Assembly (NCBI GenBank): GCA_009602725.1
Contig: WELB01000052.1
Coordinates: 109,954 to 146,322, forward strand
Direction of reading: 5' to 3'
From: Spirogloea muscicola
Lineage: Eukaryota; Streptophyta; Zygnematophyceae; Spirogloeales; Spirogloeaceae
DNA length: 36,369 nt
Every line of letters begins with the position of its first letter. Positions within the stretch are counted from its first letter, which is position 1. The notes beneath the pieces were generated by a model. The model made no database searches. It saw nothing but the letters and a program-made list of their open reading frames with translations, and was not told the origin of the DNA. A program made the translations under genes and the position numbers. This document shows, piece by piece, positions 21,061-33,700 of this stretch.

Positions 21061-21538
21061 ACCGGAGCCTCCGCTGGCCACCTGGCCCCGCCTTCTGGCG
21101 CGACGACTGCGGCGGCGGCGGCGGCTGCAGCGGCGGCGGCGGCGGAACAGCGCGTGGCCGGTGTCCCAGCGAGGCCTCGCCGCTGCTGCGGCAGTCGTGG
21201 CTCCCAGCCGCCGCCATGGGACTGTGCTTCTGAAGCTGAGGGCGGACTGTCCAGCCAGTCTGCGCAGCCTGCCGGCTTACAGCGCGAGCTCAGACGGTGC
21301 CCGCCTAGCTACGGAAGGCTCGTCTGGCGTCGAAGGACGCATAGCGGGCAGCAGAGACGGAGGAGGCCTTGAGGACATGACCTTCCGGCATAGCAGTTGT
21401 TGTGCCAGTGGCCGGCCAAGTCGGCTTGACTGAGCTGTGCTTGGCAGAGAGAGACACAGCTGGACTGACTCGTCAGCGGCCAGACGAAGTGGACGTCGCT
21501 CGCCTAGCGTCGGGCAATCCGCGGTCGAGCTGCGCCTG

Positions 21539-23842
21539 ATGGAGGACTTTGATATCTACTTCAAGCTGGCCGCCATTCTCTCTGTCGTCTTCGTCTCGCT
21601 CCTCGGGAGCTTCTTGCCCTTGAAGCTCAGCAATGTCTCACAGGAGTATCAGGTACGATGCATTTGGACGAAGCAACCTGGACTTTTACTGGTGCCGAAG
21701 CACTGCATAATGGTGGAGTCAGGGCAAAGCAAGCTCATTTGAGACCCATGTTAGCCTTCAAACAGTGGGCAGCAGGCCTCGTCAGAAACCGGAAAGTTTG
21801 CCAAGTAGTCCTGACCTTGACATCTCGGACTCGACGTGGCCGTTGACGCACTCACTAAGATGCGCCCATAAAGTGAACACAGATTGGCAGTGCGTGCAGT
21901 GCATGTGTAGACTTTCTGACGACCTGACGCTCTTGGAAAGCCTGCAGAGCACTGTCATGGAGCTGAGCAAGTACTTCACGGCGGGTGTATTCCTGGGTGT
22001 GGGCTTGCTGCACATGCTGCCTGAATCGGCAAAGGAATTGCACAAGGCTGGGGTGGGCTTGTGGTCCGGCAGGGAGTTTCCCGTAGCCTATGCAGTCTGC
22101 GCCGCTGGTATCCTCATTGTGTGGTTTGTGGAGAGGCACAGCTCCCGCGGCCCGGGTGAGAAGGAGCGGCTGGTCGCAGTTGCTGCTGGGGCTAGACAGC
22201 ACGGTGGAGCAAGCATCTGCTATGTGAAGGTGAGGCTCCTTCACAAGGGCCAGCATATACAGTACCCATGGGAGTGTCCAGGTTCCAAGTTGTCGCCTTG
22301 CTGTGTGAGAATGCAATATGTCGATAGTATCATCTGTGCCAGTAACTGTCACAAATACCGCTTCTCATTGAGCTTGTGCCTGTGCAACAGGTACATCCTG
22401 TATCCTCATATGGTCCAGTAGCCAGGCACAGGATCAAGAAGGGACCCCTGGATGGTCCATCAGGATTGCTTGGCCAGGCGGACATCAGCAGATTGGAGCC
22501 TCTTCTGAACTCTGCTCAATCTGCAGGCCAAGTGCAGATCTTTGACGACCGTGCCTCAGGCGAGATAAAGGATGACGTGCAGAGTGGCAGTCTTATCTTG
22601 GATCTACAAGGGCCTGATGAGGTCAAAGAGGAAGGAGGACTGGCTTTCCCTCTTGCAAGTAGTCAAGAGGTCCAGCAGCTGAGCAACGGACATATGAACC
22701 GTGTGTCATCGGCTAGGGAGGCGAGGGGCGGGCAAGAAAGCGCCAGGGTGGGACAGCACATGCACTCCTACAGCTCGCACGCACTTGGATGTCAGCACAA
22801 GCCACACGCCCACGCGACTCATGGGGGCGGTCAGCTGCCTGTCCAACGTCAAGCAGTTGGAAGAGAGCAGGGCAGCGAAGCCCTTCGGGCGACGAGCTCC
22901 CACAGCTTGGATAAGTGGCTGGGGCGTGATCAGTCAGCAAATGACGAGGCCTGTGCCAATCTGCATGCGCATGAGCATGACTCCCAGCATCACCATCTGG
23001 TGCTTGGAGGCGAGGCTAGCATGGCTTACATTCTTGCAGGACTCTTCTCGCTGCACTCTTTCGTCGTTGGCGCTGCTCTTGGAGCTGAGTCCCATTTCAA
23101 TTCAGCCGTCAGTCTGCTGGTTGCTGTGCTTGCCCATAAGGGAGCGGAGGCATTTGCGGTGGGGGTGCAGGTAGATGCTGCTGCCTCCTCCTCCTTGCTG
23201 CCTGTGTCATTGAAGTCTGACCTACTACTGACCAACTTCGGACTGTCGATTTTCAATACTCCATCATGCTGCTAGTCCAAGTAGTTGCAAGTTGGTTGCA
23301 GTGCCTTCCAGTGCTTGAGCTTGCCTCATATGCTGAGCATCTTCTTGTATTGCTGGGCAGTTTGTCAAAGAGAAGGTTGACATGAGGAAGACCATTCTCG
23401 TGGTGCTAATATACTGCTCAATGACACCACTTGGTATCCTGGTGGGGATGGCGGAGCTTGTTGTCAAGGGGTCGGCCGGCACAATTGCTGCCAACCTCAC
23501 TCAGGCTTTTGGCGCCGGTACCCATGCTTTGCATCCTGTTTTAGAACCAAGTCATGTTGCGGTGCTTCTGTGCTAGCACTACAGACCTTGGCTTGGCAGA
23601 TGACTTGTTGACACTGCTCGTGCAGCCACTTTTGGAACATTCATCTGCATGGATCATCAATTACATGCCCTCTAGACGCCTGTGCTAAATGAAGGTACCA
23701 CTGCTCCGATGCAGGGACAATCCTGTACATCACGATGATGCAGCTCACACACTCTTCAGGAGCCGAGTGCAACCGTTGGCTGCAGCTGTCTCTCCTCCTT
23801 CTCGGCCTCTCCATCATGGCTGCCGTGGCTCTGTACTCGTGA
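21539..23842 (+). CDS. ZIP-family metal transporter (zinc/iron)
   Basis: ZIP proteins move Zn2+, Fe2+ or related metals into the cytosol across the plasma or an organelle membrane. Exons are 21539-21652, 21948-22229, 22391-23170, 23361-23517 and 23715-23842, all in phase, giving 486 residues. Exon 1 has the first membrane helix; exon 2 has YFTAGVFLGVGLLHMLPES (helix 2) and helix 3. Exon 3 encodes a cytosolic loop of about 200 residues with two His clusters (residues 255-276 and 324-334), then LHSFVVGAALG (H354) and AHKGAEAFAVG (H381, E385), which form the metal-site helices 4 and 5. Exon 4 gives TPLGILVG; exon 5 gives GTILYI and the last helix. All eight expected helices are present. The loop is longer than in many plant ZIPs. 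Substrate metal and location cannot be read from sequence. Confidence 0.93.
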
Positions 23843-24437
23843 CCAGGCTTGTGACGCTGGCTGGCTCACAAAGCTGCGTGCACGCGGCAAGCTTCTCTTC
23901 CTTGGGGCGAGGAGGCCGCCCTTGTGGGCTTACAGCGGCCGCTCCAAGTTCCTCACCACTGCCGGCACTTTAGCGTGCTTAATGACTTCAGAGTCCTCGC
24001 TTTACAGGCCCCTGGTAGTGCACCGCTCTCTCTCAAGCAGTGCCAAGGGCCTTAGTGTAAGTAACCGCAGCTAGGCTGCCGAGTGTACAGAAGAAGCATC
24101 ACTCCTCGAGCAAATTGATGGTGTGTAGGCGGCCGTTTGCTGGCCCTGCTTGGCCCACTTAGACTAGACATTGTGGCCATAGAGCCGGATGTACGCAGCA
24201 GAGCGCGCCGTGTTGTTGTGGTGCTGGGACTGCGCCTTCGGGCTCCGGGGTCCGCAGCACTGAGTGAATGCAAGCACCCTTTAGAGGACATGGATGGGCA
24301 CCTCCAAGTCAACGGTGGGTTGACTGGAGAAGCCTTTGACTCGGTCGTGAGCGCGGGCCGCTGACTCGGGGGCCCGCTTTGGCATTCGACACGTCAGAGG
24401 TTCGAGCCAGACCGGCGACGCCGCGCGGCGAGCAGCC
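23843..24437. other. ZIP 3' region and hydrolase upstream region
   Basis: No recognisable gene. A TGTAA, the usual polyadenylation motif of chlorophytes, occurs at about 24054-24058, some 210 bp past the ZIP stop. GC rises sharply after 24,350 toward the next gene. Confidence 0.4.
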
Positions 24438-26296
24438 ATGGCCGGCGCCGTCGCCGACGGCGGCGGCGGCGAGTGCCCCGCCGCGGGGCCTGCGNCCGGC
24501 GCTGACCCCCGCCGCCGCCGCCGCGCCGTCGGCCGCGCCTGCAGGCTGGGAGTCGCCGACGCTCAGGTGAACGGAAGAGCTGCAGCTCGAGCTCCATGGC
24601 CGCGCCTCCGCCGCCGTCGCCTGCGCCGCCGTCGCCGCCTCACCCGCCCTGAGAGGCGGTGGCCGGCGGGACGTCGCTCCGATCGGCCGCGCCCGCCGGA
24701 GCCTCGATGGCCAGCAGCGCCACGTGGCTTGCTTGAGCTTGACGCCATAGATCCGTCTCCACCGTCGCTGCGCCGCCTTGACAGGCGGCTGGTGGACCGC
24801 ATGGCCGCCGAGGGCTTCCTGGCGCTCGCCGTCGACGTGTACCGCGGCGGCCCCTTCGTGCGGGCCGCCGGCTCCGACTTCATGGCGGCCTTCTCCGAGT
24901 GGAAGAGCCGGCAGGACATGGTGCGTCGACTTGCTGGGCGCCACTGCTCGAGCTCGCTGCCTAAGCCAAGCCACAGCAAACCCTACTCCCCAAAACCCTG
25001 AATCTCCACATGAAATTCATGTCGTAATCGGTGCTTTACCGTATTCGTCTGTTGAAGTGCTGCCTATTTTTTCTGGACTGTGAGGGGTCGATTGAACTTC
25101 CGTTCTTGTCTTTTTCTGTTTCACATAGTTGAGCATCAAGTTTCTTTTGTGATGCTTTGAATTACCACTATATCTTTAGCTCATGTACGCTTGAAGTTGT
25201 CGCAATGCATCCAGCAGGACCCATAAAAATCAATCCCCGCCCATCATTGCTCGCTGCTAATATGGGCAGCTTGCTAAGCTTCCTGTCCTGGGGCCTGCAT
25301 GCGCGCAGGAGAAGCAGGGCGACGACGCGGCTGCGGTCGTCGCTGCGCTGCGCAGCGAGGAGGGCGTAGCCAAGGTCGGCCTCTGCGGCTTCTGCTGGGG
25401 GGGTGCGCTCCGGGCGGTCAGCCTTCTCATTGCGCCGCCCTATACCACGCCCACAATGTCAGACAGACGTGTGCACAACCTGCTGGTAGCTGCCAGCCTC
25501 AGCACCTGTTTAAAAAGGAGGCGAGCTATATTCTTTTCGCCACTTTTATGCATAAGAAGCAGCACGTGCTTCTCAAGCACCACCGTCTGCGTGCAGCCAA
25601 AGTGGCAGCTCTGGCAGCCAAGCGGGCAGGGGCGCAGGCTTTGACCATGTGTCATCCGTCGGCTACGACCGTTGATGACATTGAAGGTAACTTGCTTGGC
25701 TGATGGCTACACTGCTGGCGAGCATGGCTCCTCTGTTATGCAAAATGTCCTGCCGACAAAGGCGAGCTCGATTCAATGCTCTGTAAGCTCTGTAAGCACT
25801 GTAGCTCTTGAGGACCTGTGTCAAGTCGCAGTCAGAGACCCTAAGATCCTTTGTCACTACTTCAATTGTGCCCGCAACCAGGTCTGACAATGCCAACTGC
25901 CATACTCGGAGCCGAAATTGACAACGCCACTCCACCATCCTTGGCCAAGGAGTTTGGAGACATCCTGCAGAAGGTGGGTGCAGCTGAAGCGTCTTTAGAT
26001 TGATTTTGTCTAACTCTACCACAGTTGATGAAGTGGGAGGCATGTGCTTCTGCTTTGGGGACAATGGTTGCTGATGCTTGGCTCAATGTTGCTTCAAGAG
26101 AGCAGATATGCTCATGAGCGTGCCCTGTATGCAGAATGGCATCACCCATTATGTCAAAATATTTCCCAAGGTCTCCCATGGTTGGACCATGCGATACGAT
26201 GACGACAACGAAGAAGCGCGTCGGGCAGCAGACGAGGCCTATTGTGATGCTATTGCATTCTTTAGGGAGCATTTGATGTCGCAGAAGGGAGACTGA
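24438..26296 (+). CDS. Dienelactone hydrolase family protein (plant type), exon 1 damaged
   Basis: An alpha/beta hydrolase related to carboxymethylenebutenolidase. Plant members are abundant cytosolic proteins whose natural substrate is unclear. Exons are about 24438-24566, 24785-24920, 25309-25402, 25597-25686, 25882-25973 and 26135-26296. Ignoring the N at 24495, they join in phase to 233 residues. Visible are GWESPTLRRLVDRMAAEGF, GFCW with nucleophile C117, CHPSATTVDDIE, AILGAEIDNATPP with D163, and YVKIFPKVSHGWTMRY with H195, so the Cys-Asp-His triad is complete. It tracks Arabidopsis At3g23600 as I recall it. Exon 1 is odd: where the family has a hydrophobic strand before GW-x-SP, this sequence has Ala/Pro low complexity, and the N shifts the frame. 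Sequence is probably missing or wrong there. Convergent with the histidine kinase gene. Confidence 0.92.
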
Positions 26297-27737
26297 GCAG
26301 TCCATTGAGGACACATACTGCCATTTTGCGGGCAGTGATGTCTTAAAATGACACAGATAAGCACGAGCATTTCAGCATATTTATCATTGGAAGGGCGGGA
26401 TGTTGTTAAGACTCAAGACGTTTCCTCATTCATATGTCACACATTGTATACACTCAACTTGTGTAGCTCAAGCATATGCTGAGGTTTAATGTCTAAAGGC
26501 AACTCTTGGATCAACGTCAATATTCTGCTTGCGCCTGTCACTGATTGCAATCCAGCAGATTCTGCGCGGAGTGGTGAATGACACCGTCAGCACTATATGA
26601 GCACCCAATGTATGTGTTTCTGATATTGCATTCACATTCAGAAAGAGTACTCCTAGAAGCACTGGCAATGTAGGACAGAGGGGTGATGTGCTACTCCACT
26701 TGAGCTAGGCATGGACATTAAGCAAGTGTACACCTGAATCCAAGATTCAGCACAGGTGGAAGAACTGCTACGGAAACTCGGGTGTGATGAATATCCTCAA
26801 GCTGGCAAGGCATTCAAATCCAGACTCGTATAGAAGACAGATGACAAACCCGAGGAGCAGCAGACTTGAAGTGGTTGTTGTATTGAGAATCTGAGCACTA
26901 GTGCTTCCACATACAACCGCAACAGTGGGTAGTAACATGCAGTTATGCTTGCCATCAGCTGAGAAGACAAATGTCGCGCACGTTCTACCTGTATAACAGT
27001 CCGTAATCGGATGAGAGGATACTGGAAGTCACATGGGATCTTGGGTAAACCACCTCCTTTGCAAGGTGTTCACTAACTAAGAAGCACAATGCAGCACGTA
27101 ACTACAGTGATAACCTCCTAGTGGCCAACCTCTCCTCAGCAGGCACGTTGCTTTGCAGTGCTGGTGATGTAGGCTGGAGGTCATGTCTTCTACATCTATA
27201 CAGAGCGCCTGTCTGCAGAGACACCACATGCTTGCCGGTGTTGCCTACCATGCTATCAACAATTTCAATGCAGTTGACAGCTGCAGAGAGCCTTTACATG
27301 AAATTGGAGTTAGGCAAATGCGCAAGTCACAACTCGATGTCATTGTCACTTAAACTTTGACAAAAAGTTTACTCCAACAATGCCAGTCACGCTTGGTGGG
27401 TAGCATGATGTGGCATGTGGTTTGTGACAGCTGTGAGCCTTGTAGTCTTTGGCACAGCGTCTTGATGCGTTAATCTAGAATTTGGCAGAGACGTAGTCGA
27501 CCACTACATGTTGCTGCAGGAGCTGCCTCAATAAATAAGACCAGGAAGCAGGCGCTAGCCCGGTAGAAAGTAAGCTCACAGAAAGGTCAACCTGGGGAAC
27601 TACAACTAGTACCTGGAGGGAGGTTCTGCACAATGGAGATGAGCTCCATCTGACACAGACGTATCACCTGGATTATTCAAGTCCTGGGGGAAAAAGAATG
27701 GGTGGCTCAAGAGCCTGCTATGTAAGTGTACCTGAAG
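26297..27737. other. 1.4-kb spacer between convergent genes
   Basis: No conserved frame was found on either strand. The sequence is AT-richer than the flanking exons. It should hold both 3' UTRs. No repeat shared with the rest of the window was noticed. Confidence 0.5.
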
Positions 27738-30700
27738 CTAGTATTGACAGCTATTTGAGGTTGTGGGTTCCAAGAAAAGCTTCGAAAGTATAAGCTTGAG
27801 TTTCTTCGTATCCAGGGGCTGCAAAGCAGAACGAGCAATGTAAGACAGAGGTCTCCATGCACTAGACTGACGTACTTTGGGCTGGCATGCTGCTTCTGCT
27901 TTCAGAAAGCAATACATTTTGACTAATGCTAAATTTTCAAATACGTGATTGGTACACAATCCCAGCAAGCAACACGCAATGTCCTTTGAGTTGAAAAGTA
28001 GACTCATCAAGAAAAGCTCTCACACACATCACAGTAATTCTATGAGCACAACGGCCCATACAGTGCCAGCAGGGTCACACCGACTCACCTTAGCCAGATA
28101 GTCATCCATGCCAACAGCCATGCACCTCTCCCGGGTACCCTTCATGACGTCCGCTGTGATGGCAACTATAGGTATGCGGCATCGATGCCGCAGTGGTGGT
28201 TGACCACTCGCCTGGCCATCAGCACCGGCTCCTCGCATGCCCTGCCCATTGTCTCCCCCTCTTAATCGTCCCGTAGAGCCAACCTCCGTGGCACCTTCGC
28301 AGCCACTGCCAGCCCAAGTGCCCGTACGTGGAAGGCCCTTAGCTGTTCCGTGGTTGTTATCCAACACCGATCCGTTCTCAGCCACCTCCATGGGAGAGCC
28401 AGTTGGCATCTCACGAGGCTGCTCAGTGCCATGGCTCCGGGCGCATCGGTCCATCTCCATCTCTCGGATGCGCACAGTGGTCTCGTATCCATCCATCTCA
28501 GGCATCTTGCGCAGCAAAAAAAGTGTCAATGAATAGGGCCACAAAGCATGGCATGGAGCTTATCATGTAGCATACCTTCACTGCTGCACTCGAAAGCTAC
28601 ACATCTCCTGGTCTACTGCTTTTGCGTCTACTGCTTGCATCACTGAAGCACTGAAGCCAGTCCGCCCAACTGGGCAACAAGCCAACAGAAAATGTGATGG
28701 GGGGATCACAGTCAAGGTGGCAAAGGAGTAGTGCCCCACCTGAATGTCCATGAAGATCACATCAAATTGGTCAAAAGCTTCGCGATCCAGCAACTGAATC
28801 GCCTCTTGGCCAGAGCCCACCGACTCAGTGGTCATGCCCAGGGTTTCCAGGACTTTCCCAGCAACCTTCCGGTTGATGAGCGTGTCATCCACGATGAGGC
28901 TTCTCCGGCCCACAAGCCACTCGCAGACATTGGAAGAGCTCCTCCGCTCCAGCCCTCCTGACACAGGGCTCGGACCCACGGTAGCCTTGCCGTTGGTTGG
29001 GGCCACATCACCAACAAACCCGAGCAACGAACCCACCAGCACCGCAGCCACGCTCTGCTCACAAGACAAAGAGGAGTCAGCAGAATGTAGCTTCAGCAAG
29101 TTGAAAGGAAGCCCTAACCCAGACAGTTGTTGAGTAGGGCCATCCATCTTGCTTCACCAGGCGAACAGGTCATGTAGAACATCATTGATCTATGCTGCCA
29201 CTTGGCATAGGTGGAAGCATAGGGAGAGGACAAAAGCCAACTGGAGTGCAGAATAAGCTCAGCTAGTGCTTGATGCCTCGCAAACTGGAGAGTTGGCAAC
29301 TTGGCACACTGTATATGCAGGACATGTGGATGGACGAAAGGACGCCACGTTAGGAGTACCCCCAGTTATCAGTAACTCAGCTTGTGCTGAGTGGGGCTGG
29401 ACTGACCTGGCGTAAGGGCCTGACCAGAAAGCCGGTGTAGCCCGCAGCCTTGAGGCGGGCCTCATCTGCATTGTCTTGATTGACTGTGACAACAATCATG
29501 GCCAGCTTCAGCTCCAATCTGCCAAGTTGCTGTATGACCTCCCTCTCTTTCCCTCTTAACCGCCTTCCCAACTCTACGATTCGATCCTCGCCTGAAGCCT
29601 GGTGTGCAGATCCACCAGAGACGTACCAGGCACAGAAAGACAACCGAGTTTTCAGCTGTCATCATCGAATCAGTTCGTATGAGCACAAAGGCAAACTCCA
29701 GTCACTCAGCCACACAAAATGCAATTTCATCTGTTGAACTCAATACTAATCGTGTAATCTGTCAAACGCAACGGCAGTGCGACAGTGCAGGCATAGGTAG
29801 ACCAACCTGGGACTCCACTACTACAACGCAAAAAGGCGCAAGTCTTGATTGAGACTCCCATGCCTCTTGAACAAGCATCTCTGCCTCCTCAATGCTTGAA
29901 GCCTTCGAGGCCTTTATGCCCGTGCGAGATAAGCAGGACCATGTGGACTCTCTGCGCCAGGTCCCAAGGAGGAGGTGGTAAGCAGGTCAGGCAAAAATGC
30001 AGCAATAATGCTCAAAAAAGGATACCTGGAGCATCAGCCATTCGTGAGAGAATGATCTACAGACCACAGCATCTTTTATACGTCGACATCAGCATGCTGC
30101 AGGTGCTACTAGTCACATTGACTGTGCTTAGAATTGTACCTTCGCACAGGGTTTGTGTCCACAACCAGAGCTCTCGTATCTCTTAGTTTATCAATCACAA
30201 TCTTCGACCCAGGCGGGTTTGCAGAGCCGGGTTCGTCAGAGGCCCATGCATCAATGATCAGCCTGTCTTCCTTGTTATCAGGGTATCCCAAGCCTAAGGG
30301 GACCTGGAATTGGAACGTACTTCCGACTCCAGGCGAACTGCTTACTGCCATGAAGCCCTTGAGAAGGGTCACAAGCTGCAAAGAATGGCATAGGAGGAGC
30401 ACACAGCCAAATCAAAAGCCAGCCCAGAGGCAAGCAGCAATGACCTGGGAAGCACAAGCAAGAGATAAATGGTACATGACTCTTATACATACAAACTTCG
30501 ACGATCTGGATAAGAGTGTAGCACAAATGTGCTTACCTTGGATGTTATGGACAGCCCAAGGCCTGTGCCACCATATTCACGATTTGCTCCCGTGTTGGCT
30601 TGCAGGAATGGCTCAAAGAGCTTCGTACGAACACTGCACTTGCTCAGTGCGTCCAATCACAGGCATCAGAATCTCTCTACCCTCTGTCAAGGTGGTGCCA

Positions 30701-33700
30701 AGAGCCTTACATCACCTCATTACCGCCAATCTTATACCAGTCTCTAGCGTGTCGGAAGCAATGCAAGTAAGGTGCAAAGATGACGACTTTCATGACATAG
30801 TACTGGCCAATATCTGGCTGACATATCTGACCTGAGAGGGATGCCGATGCCAGTGTCTTCGCAAGCGAACATGATCTGCAAGCTGTGTTGATGATCCCTT
30901 TTGTCATCCTTCCACATAGCGTCCACTGCTGCCATGTTGCACTCTCTGAAAGCCAGCACCAACTTCTCGTCGTTCCTGGGACTACCTACTCGCATGCTAA
31001 GACCATGCTGCTGGATGTCGACTGCCGACCCATCGTTCCTGTCACATTAAATGAAATATTTGACATATCTCTGAGTGTCAGCGGAGCCAGCAGAACACAA
31101 TCGCGTGCACAACTGCATTGCCACAAGCTAACTGAGAGTTGTGGACCAACTCAGGCTTGCCAACCAGACTACAGCGAGGTCCTGATATAACAGAGGTCGC
31201 GGCAGACATTACCCTGCAGTAATAGAATCTGGCAGCCAAATGACAGCAGGATTGTGCTTCCCCTGAGAAGCCATCCGCAGTAGAGGAGAGCTTGTGGTCT
31301 CCCCAACTTGCGGAGGTGCTGCATCTTCCTCAACACCAGCCACCCATACGCTGACAAAGATGCTGCCCTCTCTGGTGAACTGTGCATCACATGCAGCAGC
31401 TGCTTCAGGCAACCGCCTCATCTTGAGCAACTGGGTGAGACGATCCTAGCTGACTGCGCGTACTGCCACCACCATCCTTGGGCTACTGGTCAATCGGACT
31501 GCTTTCAGAAAGAATGGCGGAAGAATTACCTTGACAGCATTCCCGATGAGATTCAAGAGTATCTGCCTTATCTTGCCGACATCCCCTACCAGCCAAGTTG
31601 GTACAGCCTCTTGCACCAACCCGACAAGCTGGGATTGGAAGATAGGAACGTCAGAACAAGCCTGAAGGTGCATCACTGCATGCTTCAGAAGAATAAATGT
31701 CGCAGGAATGTCCTACGTCAGTGCATGTCCAGTGAGGTATCTCGAAGCATGTCACCTCAAGCTTCTTTTGGCGAGTTTTGTCCCCAAAAAGGCTGAGGAC
31801 ATCATTCAGCTCACTCCGCAGATCAAAGCGGACATTTTCAATCTCCTGTGATATACAAACATCAGATTGACTCTCTGTATCACAAGGTGCAATCAGATGA
31901 CTAGTGAAACTACATGACACAACTGTGTGTGTACTGTGTATGGAGGCTAATTGAACCTCTACTCTCAATGCAGCTGACTAATAGGGGCATTCTAGAATGA
32001 TATGTGCACATCTGCAGTGAGCAAAGATGCAATGTATTTGGAATTAACAAATATGCTTTCTCACCATTCGTCCAGCTTCCATCTTGGAGAAATCCAAGAC
32101 CTGTATAGAGGACGTCTTACCACCTGTGTAAGTAGTTTGATGATGGAGCAAGACCCAATCATTGACTATGCACACACATTACCTAGCTACTCAGCAGCTC
32201 TTAACACAAGGCTGCCTCTCTGCTGTTTTCATGGGACAGGGACAGCCTTCCACCTGATTAATCAGTCCAATCAAGGCATTGCTACTGGCTTGAGCTGTCT
32301 TCACATAGTCCAGTTGAGTTGCATCCTGTCAAACATGTCAAAGCGAAACACAGAGTTAGATGAAGAGCATGATGCTTATGGCACTGTCAAGGCCCTGCTA
32401 AGCTAAAATTGGCTCGTTTGCTGTTGTCTGTAGAGGGACGGGGTGCCATTCTTGTGCATAAATCCTCAGATAGCATTGAGGGGCTTATCAGTCACAGACA
32501 ATGTGTCACCTCCTCATTTTCTGGAGCAACAAGAATCAAGAAGCTATTACAAGGCACTGAATGTGACTATAGTTTCTGGAGTGACTGACAGCAGAGAGAG
32601 AGAAGGAGTACTCAATATCCATCCTTTCATGACTCACCAGCCGCGTGTTCATGAGCAGATTTGTCATGCCAATCATCCCTGCCTCAGCAAATGCAAAAGG
32701 GAGAATAAGCCATACAGTGTTGCAGGGGAATGTGGCAGAACGATGATGCAACTCAATCATACTGACACAAGACGTACCCAACACAAGCCTGATACAGATC
32801 CTCATAGACTGTCCATGTCAGATGACCAACCTCAAAAGGTAGACCAAGCAACATGACCAGAAATCAAGATGTAAGACGTTCAAGACAGTGGCTGCTCGGT
32901 CGACAGTGCAATTACCATTCATGGGCGTACGGATCTCATGTGAAACAGAAGCAATGAAAGCGGATTTTGCATGATCCAAGGCCTTAGCCTGCACTGAAGC
33001 CTCCTGCACAATCCCAAGGTAGCTGAATATCATGCTATCTATCTTGCCAAAGAAGGGGTGTGTCATCTGCCGCTGACGCTGCATTGCCCTTCCCATCCAG
33101 CTCCAATCTGGACCTCCACATTGTTACTTATGTCGAAGCTTGTGATCGATTGACATGACAAATGCATACCCACAATGAAGATAGCAGCTGCAAGCCTGCA
33201 TTAGACCCGGCATTGCCACGGCAACTAGCACATGTAGGTGAAATACCTCTTTGAGATCCATGTTCTGCTTCCCAATGCGCCTGATGTCATGAGCAAGGGC
33301 TTGCTGGTGCTTTGCTATGAGGCCCATGATGATCGCCAGGAGCAGGAAAAGCAGTATAATGGCGATAGGCCATGGCACAACTTTGCCAATCCGGTGCCAA
33401 GTGGAGTACCCCACATTCAAGCAGCGCACCTGGTAGTCTCGGAAGCCTTCAAGCGATCAGGGAGAAGACAAACGTGTCAGGACAAGTAGGCTCTACTGAG
33501 AAGACCGAGCCTGCAACATTCTTGACCGTAGCAAGTCGGACGCGTTTCTCCTACCTTGTGTGTACTTTGTGGAGTACGAGAAAGGCAGATGGCTGTGACT
33601 CGGAGCGACGAGGCTTGTGCCATTACGAAAATGGTCAGATGAAAACGTGGGACTCCCTGGAGGAGCTGGCATGAGGAGGCCCTCTTGCATACTAGGGTCA

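Noticed and set aside
24379-24430. tRNA gene suggested by GGTTCGAGCC at about 24409
   Set aside because: No A box, anticodon arm or acceptor stem can be folded around it.
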